Assembly (NCBI GenBank): GCA_019242465.1
Contig: JAFAVL010000513.1
Span: 1 to 8,051, forward strand
Direction: 5' to 3'
Source: Chroococcidiopsidaceae cyanobacterium CP_BM_RX_35
Lineage (GTDB): Bacteria; Cyanobacteriota; Cyanobacteriia; Cyanobacteriales; Chroococcidiopsidaceae
Length of the DNA stretch: 8,051 nucleotides
This document shows, piece by piece, positions 1 through 5,678 of this stretch (positions are counted from its first letter, which is position 1; each line of letters starts with the position of its first letter). Below the pieces are notes generated by a model. The model was not told the origin of the DNA and searched no databases. It was given only the letters and a program-made list of their open reading frames with translations. Made by a program: the position numbers and the translations under genes.

Positions 1-108
1 GGGTAGATGCGTCTCAGCGCGAGAGCCAGACACTAAACCGGAGGACAGGTGCTGAGGTTCCCCCAGATTCTCCCCCATCCCTTTTGGATCGCCTATAGGC
101 TGCATTGC

Positions 109-678
109 ATGATCGACCCCATATTCTGGCTTGGACTATCAATTTTGTTAGTCGCGTTCAGCCTCACCGTATTTTTAGTGGCAGCAATGCCCGCCTTTCA
201 GGAAATAGCGCGGGCAGCTCGCAGCATCGAAAAACTGATTGACACTCTAAGACGGGAATTACCACCAACCTTAGAAGCTATTCGCCTGACTGGAATGGAA
301 ATCAGTGATTTAACAGATGATGTCAGTGATGGAGTCAAGAGCGCTGGGCAAATTGTTAAACAAGTAGACCAAAGCCTTGATGGTGCTAAAAAACAGGCGC
401 AAAAGGCGCAAGTTACCACCAAAAGCGTTTTTGTTGGTGTCAAAGCGGCTTGGAACAGCTTGACTCGTTCACCGTCTACTCGTCCTAAGAGCGAACGTCT
501 CTCGCCTAGTCAAAGAAGAATGCGATCGTCGCGCTTGCAGCAGGCAGCTTTTGACGAGGATCGCGTTGAGCCGCCAGTGTATCGCGAACGTGACAGTTAC
601 CTTGAAGACTCCCGCCAGCCGCGCGACGACAGCCCCCATTTTCAGCCCGAACCCGAAGATTTTGAGCTGGAAGACTAA
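109..678 (+). CDS. DUF948 domain-containing single-pass membrane protein
   Basis: The product is a 189-residue protein with an N-terminal membrane helix at about residues 6-28 (starting FWLGLSILLV), then a long amphipathic, probably coiled-coil stretch to about 115. That stretch contains the phrases LPPTLEAIRLTGMEISDLTDD and KQVDQSLDGAKKQAQ, which I recognise from cyanobacterial DUF948 proteins. The last 70 or so residues are charged, rich in S, R, P, D and E, and probably disordered. Function is unknown; a cytoplasmic membrane-anchored rod is the plain reading. I chose ATG 109 because family members, as I recall them, begin at the MxDPxFWLG segment. An in-frame GTG at 49 would add 20 residues and has a GGAGG at 40-44, but only 4 bases away, so it remains a real alternative. 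The rhomboid gene starts 12 bases after the stop, suggesting one transcript. Confidence 0.82.
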   Translation: MIDPIFWLGLSILLVAFSLTVFLVAAMPAFQEIARAARSIEKLIDTLRRELPPTLEAIRLTGMEISDLTDDVSDGVKSAGQIVKQVDQSLDGAKKQAQKAQVTTKSVFVGVKAAWNSLTRSPSTRPKSERLSPSQRRMRSSRLQQAAFDEDRVEPPVYRERDSYLEDSRQPRDDSPHFQPEPEDFELED

Positions 679-690
679 AGACTGGTAAGA

Positions 691-1293
691 ATGAAGATGC
701 TAGACAACGTGCTGAAGACCGATCGTAAGAACCGATATGACGGTGTTTTTACCCTAATCGTCATTAACTTGGCAGTGTTCATTGCTGACCACCTGCTGGG
801 CATCGGTCTAATTAAAAATTTATACCTCAATCAATCTTCACCAGCGTGGTATCAGTTTTTCACTGCCATGTTTTGCCATGCTAGTTGGGCACACATATCA
901 GGAAATCTCTTTTTCCTCTACATTTTTGGCAAGTTAGTGGAGGAAGAAGAGGGCGTCTTCGGAGTGATCAGCTCTTACTTAGTTTGCGGTTTAGGCGCGA
1001 ACCTGATGAGTTGGCTGTTTCATAGCGGGGCTGGTTATTCGCTTGGAGCTTCAGGCGCCGTTTTTGGCTTATTCATGGTCAGCGTCTTAATTAAGTTGAG
1101 CTGGAATTGGCGGAAGATTGTTGAAGTCTTGATTCTCGGACAATTTGTCATCCAGCAAGTCATCTTTGAATTCCAGCAGACGGGCAATCGAGACGGAATA
1201 GACCACGTTGCACACTTGGGTGGGGCGTTAGTGGGCGTAGCGCTGATTGTGGCACTGATCCGTTTCAACCAACACAGTACCAAGGTTAGCTAG
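691..1293 (+). CDS. Rhomboid family intramembrane serine protease
   Basis: This 200-residue polytopic membrane protein should cleave transmembrane segments of other proteins inside the bilayer. The rhomboid catalytic elements are all visible. His68 and Asn72 in HISGN match the HxxxN motif of GlpG (oxyanion/structural). Ser121 lies in GASGAVFG. The partner His175 lies in AHLGGALVG on the last core helix. Hydrophobic helices fall near 20-40, 70-81, 89-110, 117-136, 143-158 and 174-191, which fits the compact six-helix bacterial form. The catalytic set is intact, so an active enzyme is expected. Substrates are unknown. It follows the DUF948 gene by 12 bases and precedes psb32 by about 100 bases. 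ATG 691 is used; ATG 697, two codons later, is equally possible because neither has a clear Shine-Dalgarno. Confidence 0.92.
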   Translation: MKMLDNVLKTDRKNRYDGVFTLIVINLAVFIADHLLGIGLIKNLYLNQSSPAWYQFFTAMFCHASWAHISGNLFFLYIFGKLVEEEEGVFGVISSYLVCGLGANLMSWLFHSGAGYSLGASGAVFGLFMVSVLIKLSWNWRKIVEVLILGQFVIQQVIFEFQQTGNRDGIDHVAHLGGALVGVALIVALIRFNQHSTKVS

Positions 1294-1396
1294 ATTAGAT
1301 TAAAGTAAATAAATGTAAAGAAGTATCATTTTTCCTCTACTCTTTACAGCTATCACTCTAATCACGTCCAATTTTAAGATTTCTATAGAATCATCC

Positions 1397-2206
1397 ATGC
1401 AACGTTTTCTTTTGCGACGACTTCTGGTATCACTAATTTTCCCGCTTTTCCTCGCTAGTGCAATTTGGGCTCTGCTGCCTTCGGCAGCACTAGCCTATAA
1501 CAATCCTGACTTGCTCCCCAACAGCCAAACCCCAATCATTGACCTAGCTAACTCCCTCACCAGCATTCAAGAAGAACGCCTTGTCCAAGAGCTGGAGCAA
1601 TTTGAAACCGAAACAGGCTGGAAACTGCGAGTCTTGACCCAGTACGACCGCACACCCGGTTTAGCGGTGAAAGACTTCTGGGGTCTAGATGAAAAAAGCA
1701 TCCTGCTTGTTGCTGACTCCCGTGGTGGCAATATTCTTAACTTCAATGTTGGCGATGCCGTTTACAAGCTCCTACCCCGGACCTTTTGGGTAGAGTTGCA
1801 AACGCGCTTCGGCAATCTTTACTTTGTCCGAGAGCAAGGCGAAGACCAATCCATCTTGCAATCGTTAGCATCAGTGGAAACCTGCCTGCGTCAGGGCGGT
1901 TGCAATGTTGTGCCAGGACTGCCACGGGAGCAGTGGATTCTCACGCTTATCAGTTCAGTGGTTGGTGGAATTATTTGTGGATTTGCCGCTCATCCCCGAC
2001 GTAAAGGACAGATTGTTGCCTGGCAGTGGGCTTTAATTTTCTCACCTCTATGGGGAATCTTATTTTTTGCTTTCGGCATCGGACCAGTAGTTACGCGGAC
2101 TTCAGAATGGCTGCCTTTGGTGCGTAACTGTGCTGGCTTCCTCATTGGTGTTCTAGTTGCCTACCTATCACCTACATTCAGTCGGTCTTCTGCCTCTGAG
2201 TTGTAA
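1397..2206 (+). CDS. psb32: TPM-domain protein, probable photosystem II repair protein Psb32
   Basis: A 269-residue protein related to Synechocystis Psb32 (Sll1390) and plant TLP18.3, which support photosystem II repair after photodamage. Residues 1-33 are a signal peptide with basic start, hydrophobic core and an A-L-A cleavage site before Tyr34. The TPM domain spans about 44-165 and contains TPIIDLANSLT, TGWKLRVLTQYDRTPG and LLVADSRGG. C-terminal membrane helices lie near 181-199, 208-231 and 240-258, so the soluble domain is likely held on the lumenal or periplasmic side by a C-terminal anchor. Cys163 and Cys169 flank the end of the domain and could form a disulfide in the lumen. The family assignment rests on recalled similarity, strongest around PRTFWVELQTRFGN and LPREQWILTLI. 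ATG 1397 begins a good signal peptide; no strong Shine-Dalgarno precedes it. Convergent pirin gene begins 77 bases beyond the stop. Confidence 0.8.
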   Translation: MQRFLLRRLLVSLIFPLFLASAIWALLPSAALAYNNPDLLPNSQTPIIDLANSLTSIQEERLVQELEQFETETGWKLRVLTQYDRTPGLAVKDFWGLDEKSILLVADSRGGNILNFNVGDAVYKLLPRTFWVELQTRFGNLYFVREQGEDQSILQSLASVETCLRQGGCNVVPGLPREQWILTLISSVVGGIICGFAAHPRRKGQIVAWQWALIFSPLWGILFFAFGIGPVVTRTSEWLPLVRNCAGFLIGVLVAYLSPTFSRSSASEL

Positions 2207-2283
2207 CCACTCCACTAAGCTACCGCGATTAGTGTGATGTCTGCAGTTCAGTTTTACATAGATCTCAGCTCAGTCCTATCTCC

Positions 2284-2997
2284 TCATGCTAGATCGAACA
2301 GCAATATTTCTGCTCCAACGTCAGTACTAAATTCCAACTTTTCTATCTTACTCACAGCTACCCCATCACCTTCTCTCAGCAAATTGCCGTCTAATGCTGC
2401 TCTGCCTCGCGCTACCTGTATCCAAGCATAACGATGTGGCAGCAAGTCATAGGATACTTGGTCACCTGACTCTAGAACAGAAGCATACAGCTCGACATCT
2501 TGATGGATTGTCACAGCGCCTTCTCGCCCATCTTTGGCTGCAATCAACCGAAATTTTTCACGTTTCTCTGAGAGGGGAAAGTCCTGTTGTTCGTAACTCG
2601 GTGATAATCCTTGATTCTCAGGAATAATCCAGATTTGCAGGAAGTGAACTGGCTCAGTTTGGGAGTGATTAAATTCGCTGTGGGTGATGCCAGTCCCCGC
2701 ACTCATACGTTGTACCTCGCCTGGATATATCACTGCTCCAGTTCCCAAGCTGTCTTTGTGTTCTAGTGCTCCTTCTAGCACATAGGTAATAATTTCCATA
2801 TCGCGGTGGCTGTGGGTAGCAAAACCAGCACCAGGAATGACGCGATCATCGTTAATCACCCGGAGAGAGCGAAAACCCATCCGGTTTGGATCTAGAAATC
2901 CTCCAAATGAAAACGTGTGGTAACTGTCAAGCCAGCCGAGTTTGGTATGACCACGCGCATGTCTATCATGTATTAGGTTGATGGTATCTTGACTCAT
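2284..2997 (-). CDS. Pirin family bicupin protein (YhhW-like)
   Basis: The 237-residue product is a bicupin of the pirin/YhhW class. The N-terminal cupin keeps all four metal ligands: His62 and His64 in FATHSHRD, then His106 and Glu108 in GITHSEFNHS. The signature LDSYHTFSFGGF at about 23-34 and the GAGFATHSHRDMEIITYVLEG block are typical. The C-terminal cupin (about 160-237) has no comparable ligand set, as is usual. Relatives such as E. coli YhhW show quercetinase activity in vitro, but the natural substrate is unclear and many members respond to oxidative or electrophile stress. A GAGG (complement of 3006-3009) sits 8 bases before the ATG, supporting this start. The gene converges on psb32 and diverges from the DCC thiol oxidoreductase, sharing a 316-base intergenic region with it. 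Confidence 0.93.
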   Translation of the reverse strand: MSQDTINLIHDRHARGHTKLGWLDSYHTFSFGGFLDPNRMGFRSLRVINDDRVIPGAGFATHSHRDMEIITYVLEGALEHKDSLGTGAVIYPGEVQRMSAGTGITHSEFNHSQTEPVHFLQIWIIPENQGLSPSYEQQDFPLSEKREKFRLIAAKDGREGAVTIHQDVELYASVLESGDQVSYDLLPHRYAWIQVARGRAALDGNLLREGDGVAVSKIEKLEFSTDVGAEILLFDLA

Positions 2998-3096
2998 ATT
3001 TTGTACCTCACTTGTTAGAGTAAAATCTATTTTTCATGTCCAAAAAGCTTTTATTTGAGGCTTGTTTAAAGCTTAATATGTATAAAGGGAGTAAGG

Positions 3097-3131
3097 CAAG
3101 TAGGTACTTGAAGGTAATATACTTACTTGAA
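3097..3131. promoter_or_regulatory. Candidate operator: CAAGTA/TACTTG half-site cluster
   Basis: CAAGTA (3097-3102), two bases, then TACTTG (3105-3110) form a perfect 14-base dyad. The octamer TACTTGAA occurs at 3105-3112 and again at 3124-3131, exactly 19 bases apart, so the second copy is on nearly the same helix face. Repeated half-sites with dyad symmetry in a divergent promoter region suggest a dimeric repressor or activator site acting on pirin, on the DCC gene, or on both. The regulator is not identifiable and no regulator gene is adjacent. Confidence 0.4.
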
Positions 3132-3276
3132 AGATACTATTATGCAATTTGGGATTAACCTCTATCTAAAGCTAGAGATTTAAGTAATAAGTAATCATGA
3201 GCTAAAACTTTGCATTCTAGAGCGGCGATTGAGCTGCATTATTTAATTTGAAAATTTTACAAGGATATTAGAAACT

Positions 3277-3293
3277 AGGAAATGATATTTCCT
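3277..3293. promoter_or_regulatory. Dyad upstream of the DCC gene start
   Basis: AGGAAAT (3277-3283), spacer GAT, ATTTCCT (3287-3293) is a perfect 7-bp inverted repeat ending 20 bases before the DCC start codon. It could be an operator near the transcription start or, if transcribed, a small hairpin beside the weak ribosome site TTTAGG (3293-3298). AT-rich chance symmetry is also possible. Confidence 0.3.
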
Positions 3294-3313
3294 TTAGGTA
3301 GAAAATAGATACT

Positions 3314-3700
3314 ATGACTTACTACGTTATTTACGATGGCAACTGCAACCTTTGCACCTCCCTGGTACAACTCCTAGAAAATCTGGATCAAGGGCAGAAA
3401 TTTCGATATGCTCCCATGCAGGATGATCAGACGCTAGAGCGCTGGGGTATTACACCCCAAGATTGCGAATTAGGGATGATTTTGATTGATGCTGAGTCTC
3501 CTGAGCATCGCTGGCAAGGTAGTGCAGCAGCTGAGGAAATTGGACGGCTATTACCGTTGGGTGATGTGTTCGTCTCAGCTTACCAGTCGCTACCTGGACT
3601 CAAGTGGGTGGGCGATCGCACTTACGAGCAAATTCGCGACAACCGTTATAGTTGGTTTGGTAGGCGTTCTAGCACCTACCAGACAGCTTATAAGGGTTGA
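3314..3700 (+). CDS. DCC family (DUF393) thiol-disulfide oxidoreductase
   Basis: A 128-residue small soluble protein with the family signature at the N-terminus: YDGNCNLC, that is Asp8-Gly9 then Cys11-x-x-Cys14, following a short beta strand. This DxxCxxC motif gives the family its name and resembles a thioredoxin-type active site, hence the predicted dithiol/disulfide exchange role; physiological partners are not known. The rest fits the family: YAPMQ near 32-36, GMILID near 54-59, AAEEIGRLLP near 72-81, and a C-terminal DNRYSWFGRR block near 109-118. Length is normal and the end looks natural, so the IS remnant that begins 5 bases after the stop has not truncated it. It diverges from pirin, another redox/stress-linked family. 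A HIP1 octamer lies inside the gene. Only a weak AGG precedes the ATG. Confidence 0.88.
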   Translation: MTYYVIYDGNCNLCTSLVQLLENLDQGQKFRYAPMQDDQTLERWGITPQDCELGMILIDAESPEHRWQGSAAAEEIGRLLPLGDVFVSAYQSLPGLKWVGDRTYEQIRDNRYSWFGRRSSTYQTAYKG

Positions 3701-3773
3701 AATAAGGTTGTGTTGCCAAAACTGGAGTGGCAGATGATAAGGTGGGAAACTGCATCCGTCTACTCCCATCTCC

Positions 3774-3899
3774 ATGCCCAAATCAAACCTGTTTAAGTGG
3801 CGGCTGCAGTCAACCAATGACTCATGGCGAGTAGACGAAACCTACGTCAAGATTAAAGGCAAGGATAGATACTTGTACAACAGTTGTACCGCTGAGTAA
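3774..3899 (+). pseudogene. IS6-family transposase fragment with internal deletion
   Basis: A 41-codon open frame remains. Residues 1-10 (MPKSNLFKWR) are the canonical IS6 transposase start. Residues 14-34 (TNDSWRVDETYVKIKGKDRYL) match the region around the first catalytic Asp, here Asp21. In full-length relatives these two segments are separated by roughly 65-75 residues that include the helix-turn-helix, so an internal in-frame deletion has joined them. After YLY (33-35) the reading leaves the family and stops six codons later, so the second Asp and the Glu of the DDE triad are missing. It cannot be an active transposase. Any product would be a short peptide with no DNA-binding domain. Its stop lies 2 bases from the oppositely oriented crtW stop. 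Confidence 0.72.
3875..3889. repeat. 15-base palindrome at the IS remnant / crtW junction
   Basis: GTACAAC (3875-3881), one base, GTTGTAC (3883-3889) is a perfect 7-bp inverted repeat. It sits where recognisable transposase similarity ends, 13 bases beyond the crtW stop. It could mark a rearrangement junction or be chance. It lacks the GC-rich stem and T-run of a typical terminator. Confidence 0.35.
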
Positions 3900-3901
3900 A
3901 G

Positions 3902-4645
3902 CTACCTAGCCAACTTACGCACGGACGGTAGTTTGAACCATGGCAGGTGAGGATGTTCGTGATGCTCCCAATGGTAGCCAAAGTGATAGCAAGTGAAAAA
4001 TGACCACACACGCGGAAAGTAGCTGCTCTTAGCACGATGAATGTTAGTGTAGCCCTCTTTGGGTTGTCGATGTGGTAGGAATGTACCAAAGTAAAACAGT
4101 TGTATTGAACTAAGCAACGATGGCAGCGCCCAGAACATAATTAGATTCGTCCCAGGTATATGTAGCCCTAGTCTTAGACTGTGAAATATAATGCTCATCC
4201 AAACTAGTAAAACTAAATTCTGTTTCCAATCCAAGTAGCCCAACATGAACTTTACATACCAAGCAACTGGGTTTTTATGCTTGCCATCATGGAAATCTGG
4301 ATCGTCGGAGCTAGCCACATGTTTGTGGTGCTGCCAGTGGTTTTCTAAGAACTTTTTGTAAGATAACAGGGCATACATAGTAATTGCTAGAGAACCAATG
4401 AAATGATTAATATTGCGATGGGAAAGTATTGTTCCATGTGCAGCGTCGTGCGCTACGATGAACAATCCTGTATGCAGAAATGTCCTGCCAAATACAGCTA
4501 TTAGAACCAAGATAACTGGGAGCTTAGCAACATCGACGTAACTAAGTAGAGCGAAGCTGCTTAACCACATACTAAAAATTATAAAAGTGATGAGAATACC
4601 CAAACTGGAATCTAGGAGGGTATTTTTGTCTTTTAGCACTGCCAC
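3902..4645 (-). CDS. crtW: Beta-carotene ketolase, CrtW type
   Basis: An integral membrane di-iron oxygenase of the fatty acid desaturase superfamily. CrtW enzymes add keto groups at C-4 and C-4' of beta-ionone rings, making echinenone and canthaxanthin. Counting from an upstream ATG at 4666, the histidine boxes are HDAAH (73-77), HWQHH (110-114) and HWEHH (232-236). They are joined by the CrtW-specific strings LLSSIQLFYFGTFLPHR (184-200), WSFFTCYHFGYH (221-232) and EHPHLPWF. This separates it from CrtR hydroxylases and acyl-lipid desaturases. I prefer GTG 4645 (247 residues) because AGGAGG lies 7 bases before it; ATG 4666 gives 254 residues but has no ribosome site. The C-terminus (KLPSVRKLAR) appears complete despite the abutting IS remnant. 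It lies downstream of the TetR-ABC genes on the same strand. Confidence 0.88.
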   Translation of the reverse strand: MAVLKDKNTLLDSSLGILITFIIFSMWLSSFALLSYVDVAKLPVILVLIAVFGRTFLHTGLFIVAHDAAHGTILSHRNINHFIGSLAITMYALLSYKKFLENHWQHHKHVASSDDPDFHDGKHKNPVAWYVKFMLGYLDWKQNLVLLVWMSIIFHSLRLGLHIPGTNLIMFWALPSLLSSIQLFYFGTFLPHRQPKEGYTNIHRAKSSYFPRVWSFFTCYHFGYHWEHHEHPHLPWFKLPSVRKLAR

Positions 4646-4652
4646 GAATGAG

Positions 4653-4658
4653 CCTCCT
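4653..4658 (-). promoter_or_regulatory. Ribosome binding site deciding the crtW start
   Basis: On the minus strand this reads AGGAGG, a full Shine-Dalgarno core, 7 bases before a GTG at 4645. It lies inside the longer frame that would start at ATG 4666, where it would encode part of LLGG. Its strength and spacing favour the shorter protein. Confidence 0.55.
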
Positions 4659-4702
4659 AGCAACATATCTAGAACTTTTTTTTCTTGTTGTTACCCTCAA
4701 GG

Positions 4703-4722
4703 AAAAGGGCATGTACCCTTTT
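4703..4722 (-). terminator. Hairpin between ABC ATPase and crtW
   Basis: AAAAGGG (4703-4709), a 6-base loop, and CCCTTTT (4716-4722) form a perfect 7-bp stem. Read on the minus strand it lies 18 bases after the ATPase stop and ends in TTTT, then CC TT, so it could be a leaky intrinsic terminator. The T-run is better on the + strand, but no + strand gene ends here. The stem is short with only three G:C pairs, so read-through into crtW is plausible. Confidence 0.35.
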
Positions 4723-4740
4723 TTCTTTCCCCACACCCCG

Positions 4741-5673
4741 TTATCGGTTAACAACTTCTAAACCTGAAGGCATACCAGTCCACTCACTTCTAGACACCTC
4801 ATCATAAATATGCTCTAAACCAACAGGTTGGCGGGTAATCGAGTCGAGGGGAATGCCATCAAAGTAGTTGATGATTTCCTTAAGTTCTATAGCTTTTGGT
4901 AACAAAAAAGCAAGGGTGCCACTATAGCGTCGATGTGACAAGCCCACGGCTTGGGCACGAGCGATCGCCCTGTCCTCCTCATGAGTTCGCACCAGTAAAA
5001 TCTCTTGGGCAGGAATATACTGGCGCAGTTGAGCAAAACTGCCTTCGACCAACAAAGAGCCCTGCTTGAGAATGCCAATCCGCTCACAGAGCTGCTCGGC
5101 TTCGTCTAGCAAATGAGTCGTGAGTAAGACAGTCAAACCCTGGTTTTGTAACTGCCAAAGCAACTGCCAAATGTCAGAGCGAGCTTCCATATCTAACCCA
5201 GTTGTCGGTTCATCTAAAATCAACAGTTTGGGATGATGCACCAGAGCGATCGCCAGACTAAGGCGGCGCTGCATTCCGCCACTCAGAGTTTCGACCACAC
5301 TACTAGAGCGATCTGCCAAACCCACAGCCTCTAGGCAAGCTGGCACTCGCTTGACTCGCTGCTGTTTGGGTAGTCCGTAGAGGCGGGCAAAAAAGTTGAG
5401 ATTTTCGGCACAGGTGAGGCTGGTGTAGATTAAGTTTTCTTGGGGAGCTAAACCAATCAGTGATTTGGTCGTCTCCGAAATGGGCTGATTGTCGATTGTC
5501 ACTCGACCGCTATCCGCTTGTAGGAGATGGCACAGGATATTAATCGTCGTTGTTTTACCTGCACCATTAGGACCAAGTAAGCCATAAATCTCGCCAGGAG
5601 GGATGTACAGGTTAAGGTTGTGTAACACCCTCCGTTGTTCATACGACTTGCAGAGGTTTTCAATTCGCAGCAT
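4741..5673 (-). CDS. ABC transporter ATP-binding protein (ABC-2 exporter type)
   Basis: The 310-residue nucleotide-binding subunit of a two-gene exporter, acting at the cytoplasmic face with the permease encoded just upstream. All motifs are intact: Walker A GPNGAGKT (34-41), Q-loop Gln78 in APQEN, signature LSGGM (130-134), Walker B LLILDEP (150-156) with catalytic Glu155, D-loop GLD (159-161) and H-loop His187. This order and the wording resemble the DrrA/CcmA-like class of drug and lipid exporters. Residues after about 225 form a C-terminal extension common in that class. The cargo cannot be read from the sequence. An AGGAG inside the end of the permease gene lies about 12 bases before this ATG, and only 5 bases separate the two genes, indicating translational coupling. 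Confidence 0.92.
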   Translation of the reverse strand: MLRIENLCKSYEQRRVLHNLNLYIPPGEIYGLLGPNGAGKTTTINILCHLLQADSGRVTIDNQPISETTKSLIGLAPQENLIYTSLTCAENLNFFARLYGLPKQQRVKRVPACLEAVGLADRSSSVVETLSGGMQRRLSLAIALVHHPKLLILDEPTTGLDMEARSDIWQLLWQLQNQGLTVLLTTHLLDEAEQLCERIGILKQGSLLVEGSFAQLRQYIPAQEILLVRTHEEDRAIARAQAVGLSHRRYSGTLAFLLPKAIELKEIINYFDGIPLDSITRQPVGLEHIYDEVSRSEWTGMPSGLEVVNR

Positions 5674-5678
5674 AAATG

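Larger units (their letters stand above)
2998..3313. promoter_or_regulatory. Divergent intergenic region between pirin and DCC genes
   Basis: This 316-base AT-rich stretch holds no convincing gene on either strand. It must carry the promoters for the leftward pirin gene and the rightward DCC gene. Visible structures are two AAGCTT sites flanking 3046-3074, a cluster of CAAGTA/TACTTG half-sites at 3097-3131, and a 17-base dyad at 3277-3293 just before the DCC start. I could not assign a convincing paired -35/-10 box for either gene. Confidence 0.6.
3706..3899 (+). mobile_element. Remnant of an IS6-family insertion sequence (left end only)
   Basis: Three signs are visible. GGTTGTGTTGCCAAAACT at 3706-3723 resembles the left terminal inverted repeat of IS6/IS240-type elements (GGTTCTGTTGCAAA-like). 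About 50 bases later an ORF begins MPKSNLFKWR, the usual IS6 transposase N-terminus. The same ORF then carries WRVDETYVKIKG, the first-Asp motif of the DDE domain. No matching right inverted repeat is present and the remaining catalytic domain is absent, so the element is dead. The right boundary is uncertain: recognisable IS sequence ends near 3878, shortly before the crtW stop at 3902. Family assignment is from recalled motifs, not a search. Confidence 0.72.

Noticed and set aside
1294..1396. Looked for a promoter or terminator between rhomboid and psb32
   Set aside because: A TATAGAAT string occurs at 1384-1391 but is too close to the psb32 ATG to serve as a -10 for a normal leader, and no clear hairpin with T-run was found.
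2234..2431. Short + strand frame opposite the end of the pirin gene, and a second at 2394-2627
   Set aside because: Both are largely antisense to a strongly supported pirin CDS, have no recognisable protein features and no clear ribosome site.
3046..3074. Inverted AAGCTT-containing arms in the pirin upstream region
   Set aside because: The arms match for only about seven bases around a long AT-rich loop, and each AAGCTT is itself palindromic, so the symmetry is expected by chance.
3486..3737. + strand frame overlapping the DCC gene in another phase
   Set aside because: It is a shadow of the DCC coding sequence running into the IS left end; the motif-bearing frame is the other one.
3590..3817. 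Minus-strand frame spanning the DCC 3' end and the IS relic
   Set aside because: It is antisense to the DCC CDS and transposase fragment, and its translation shows no family resemblance.
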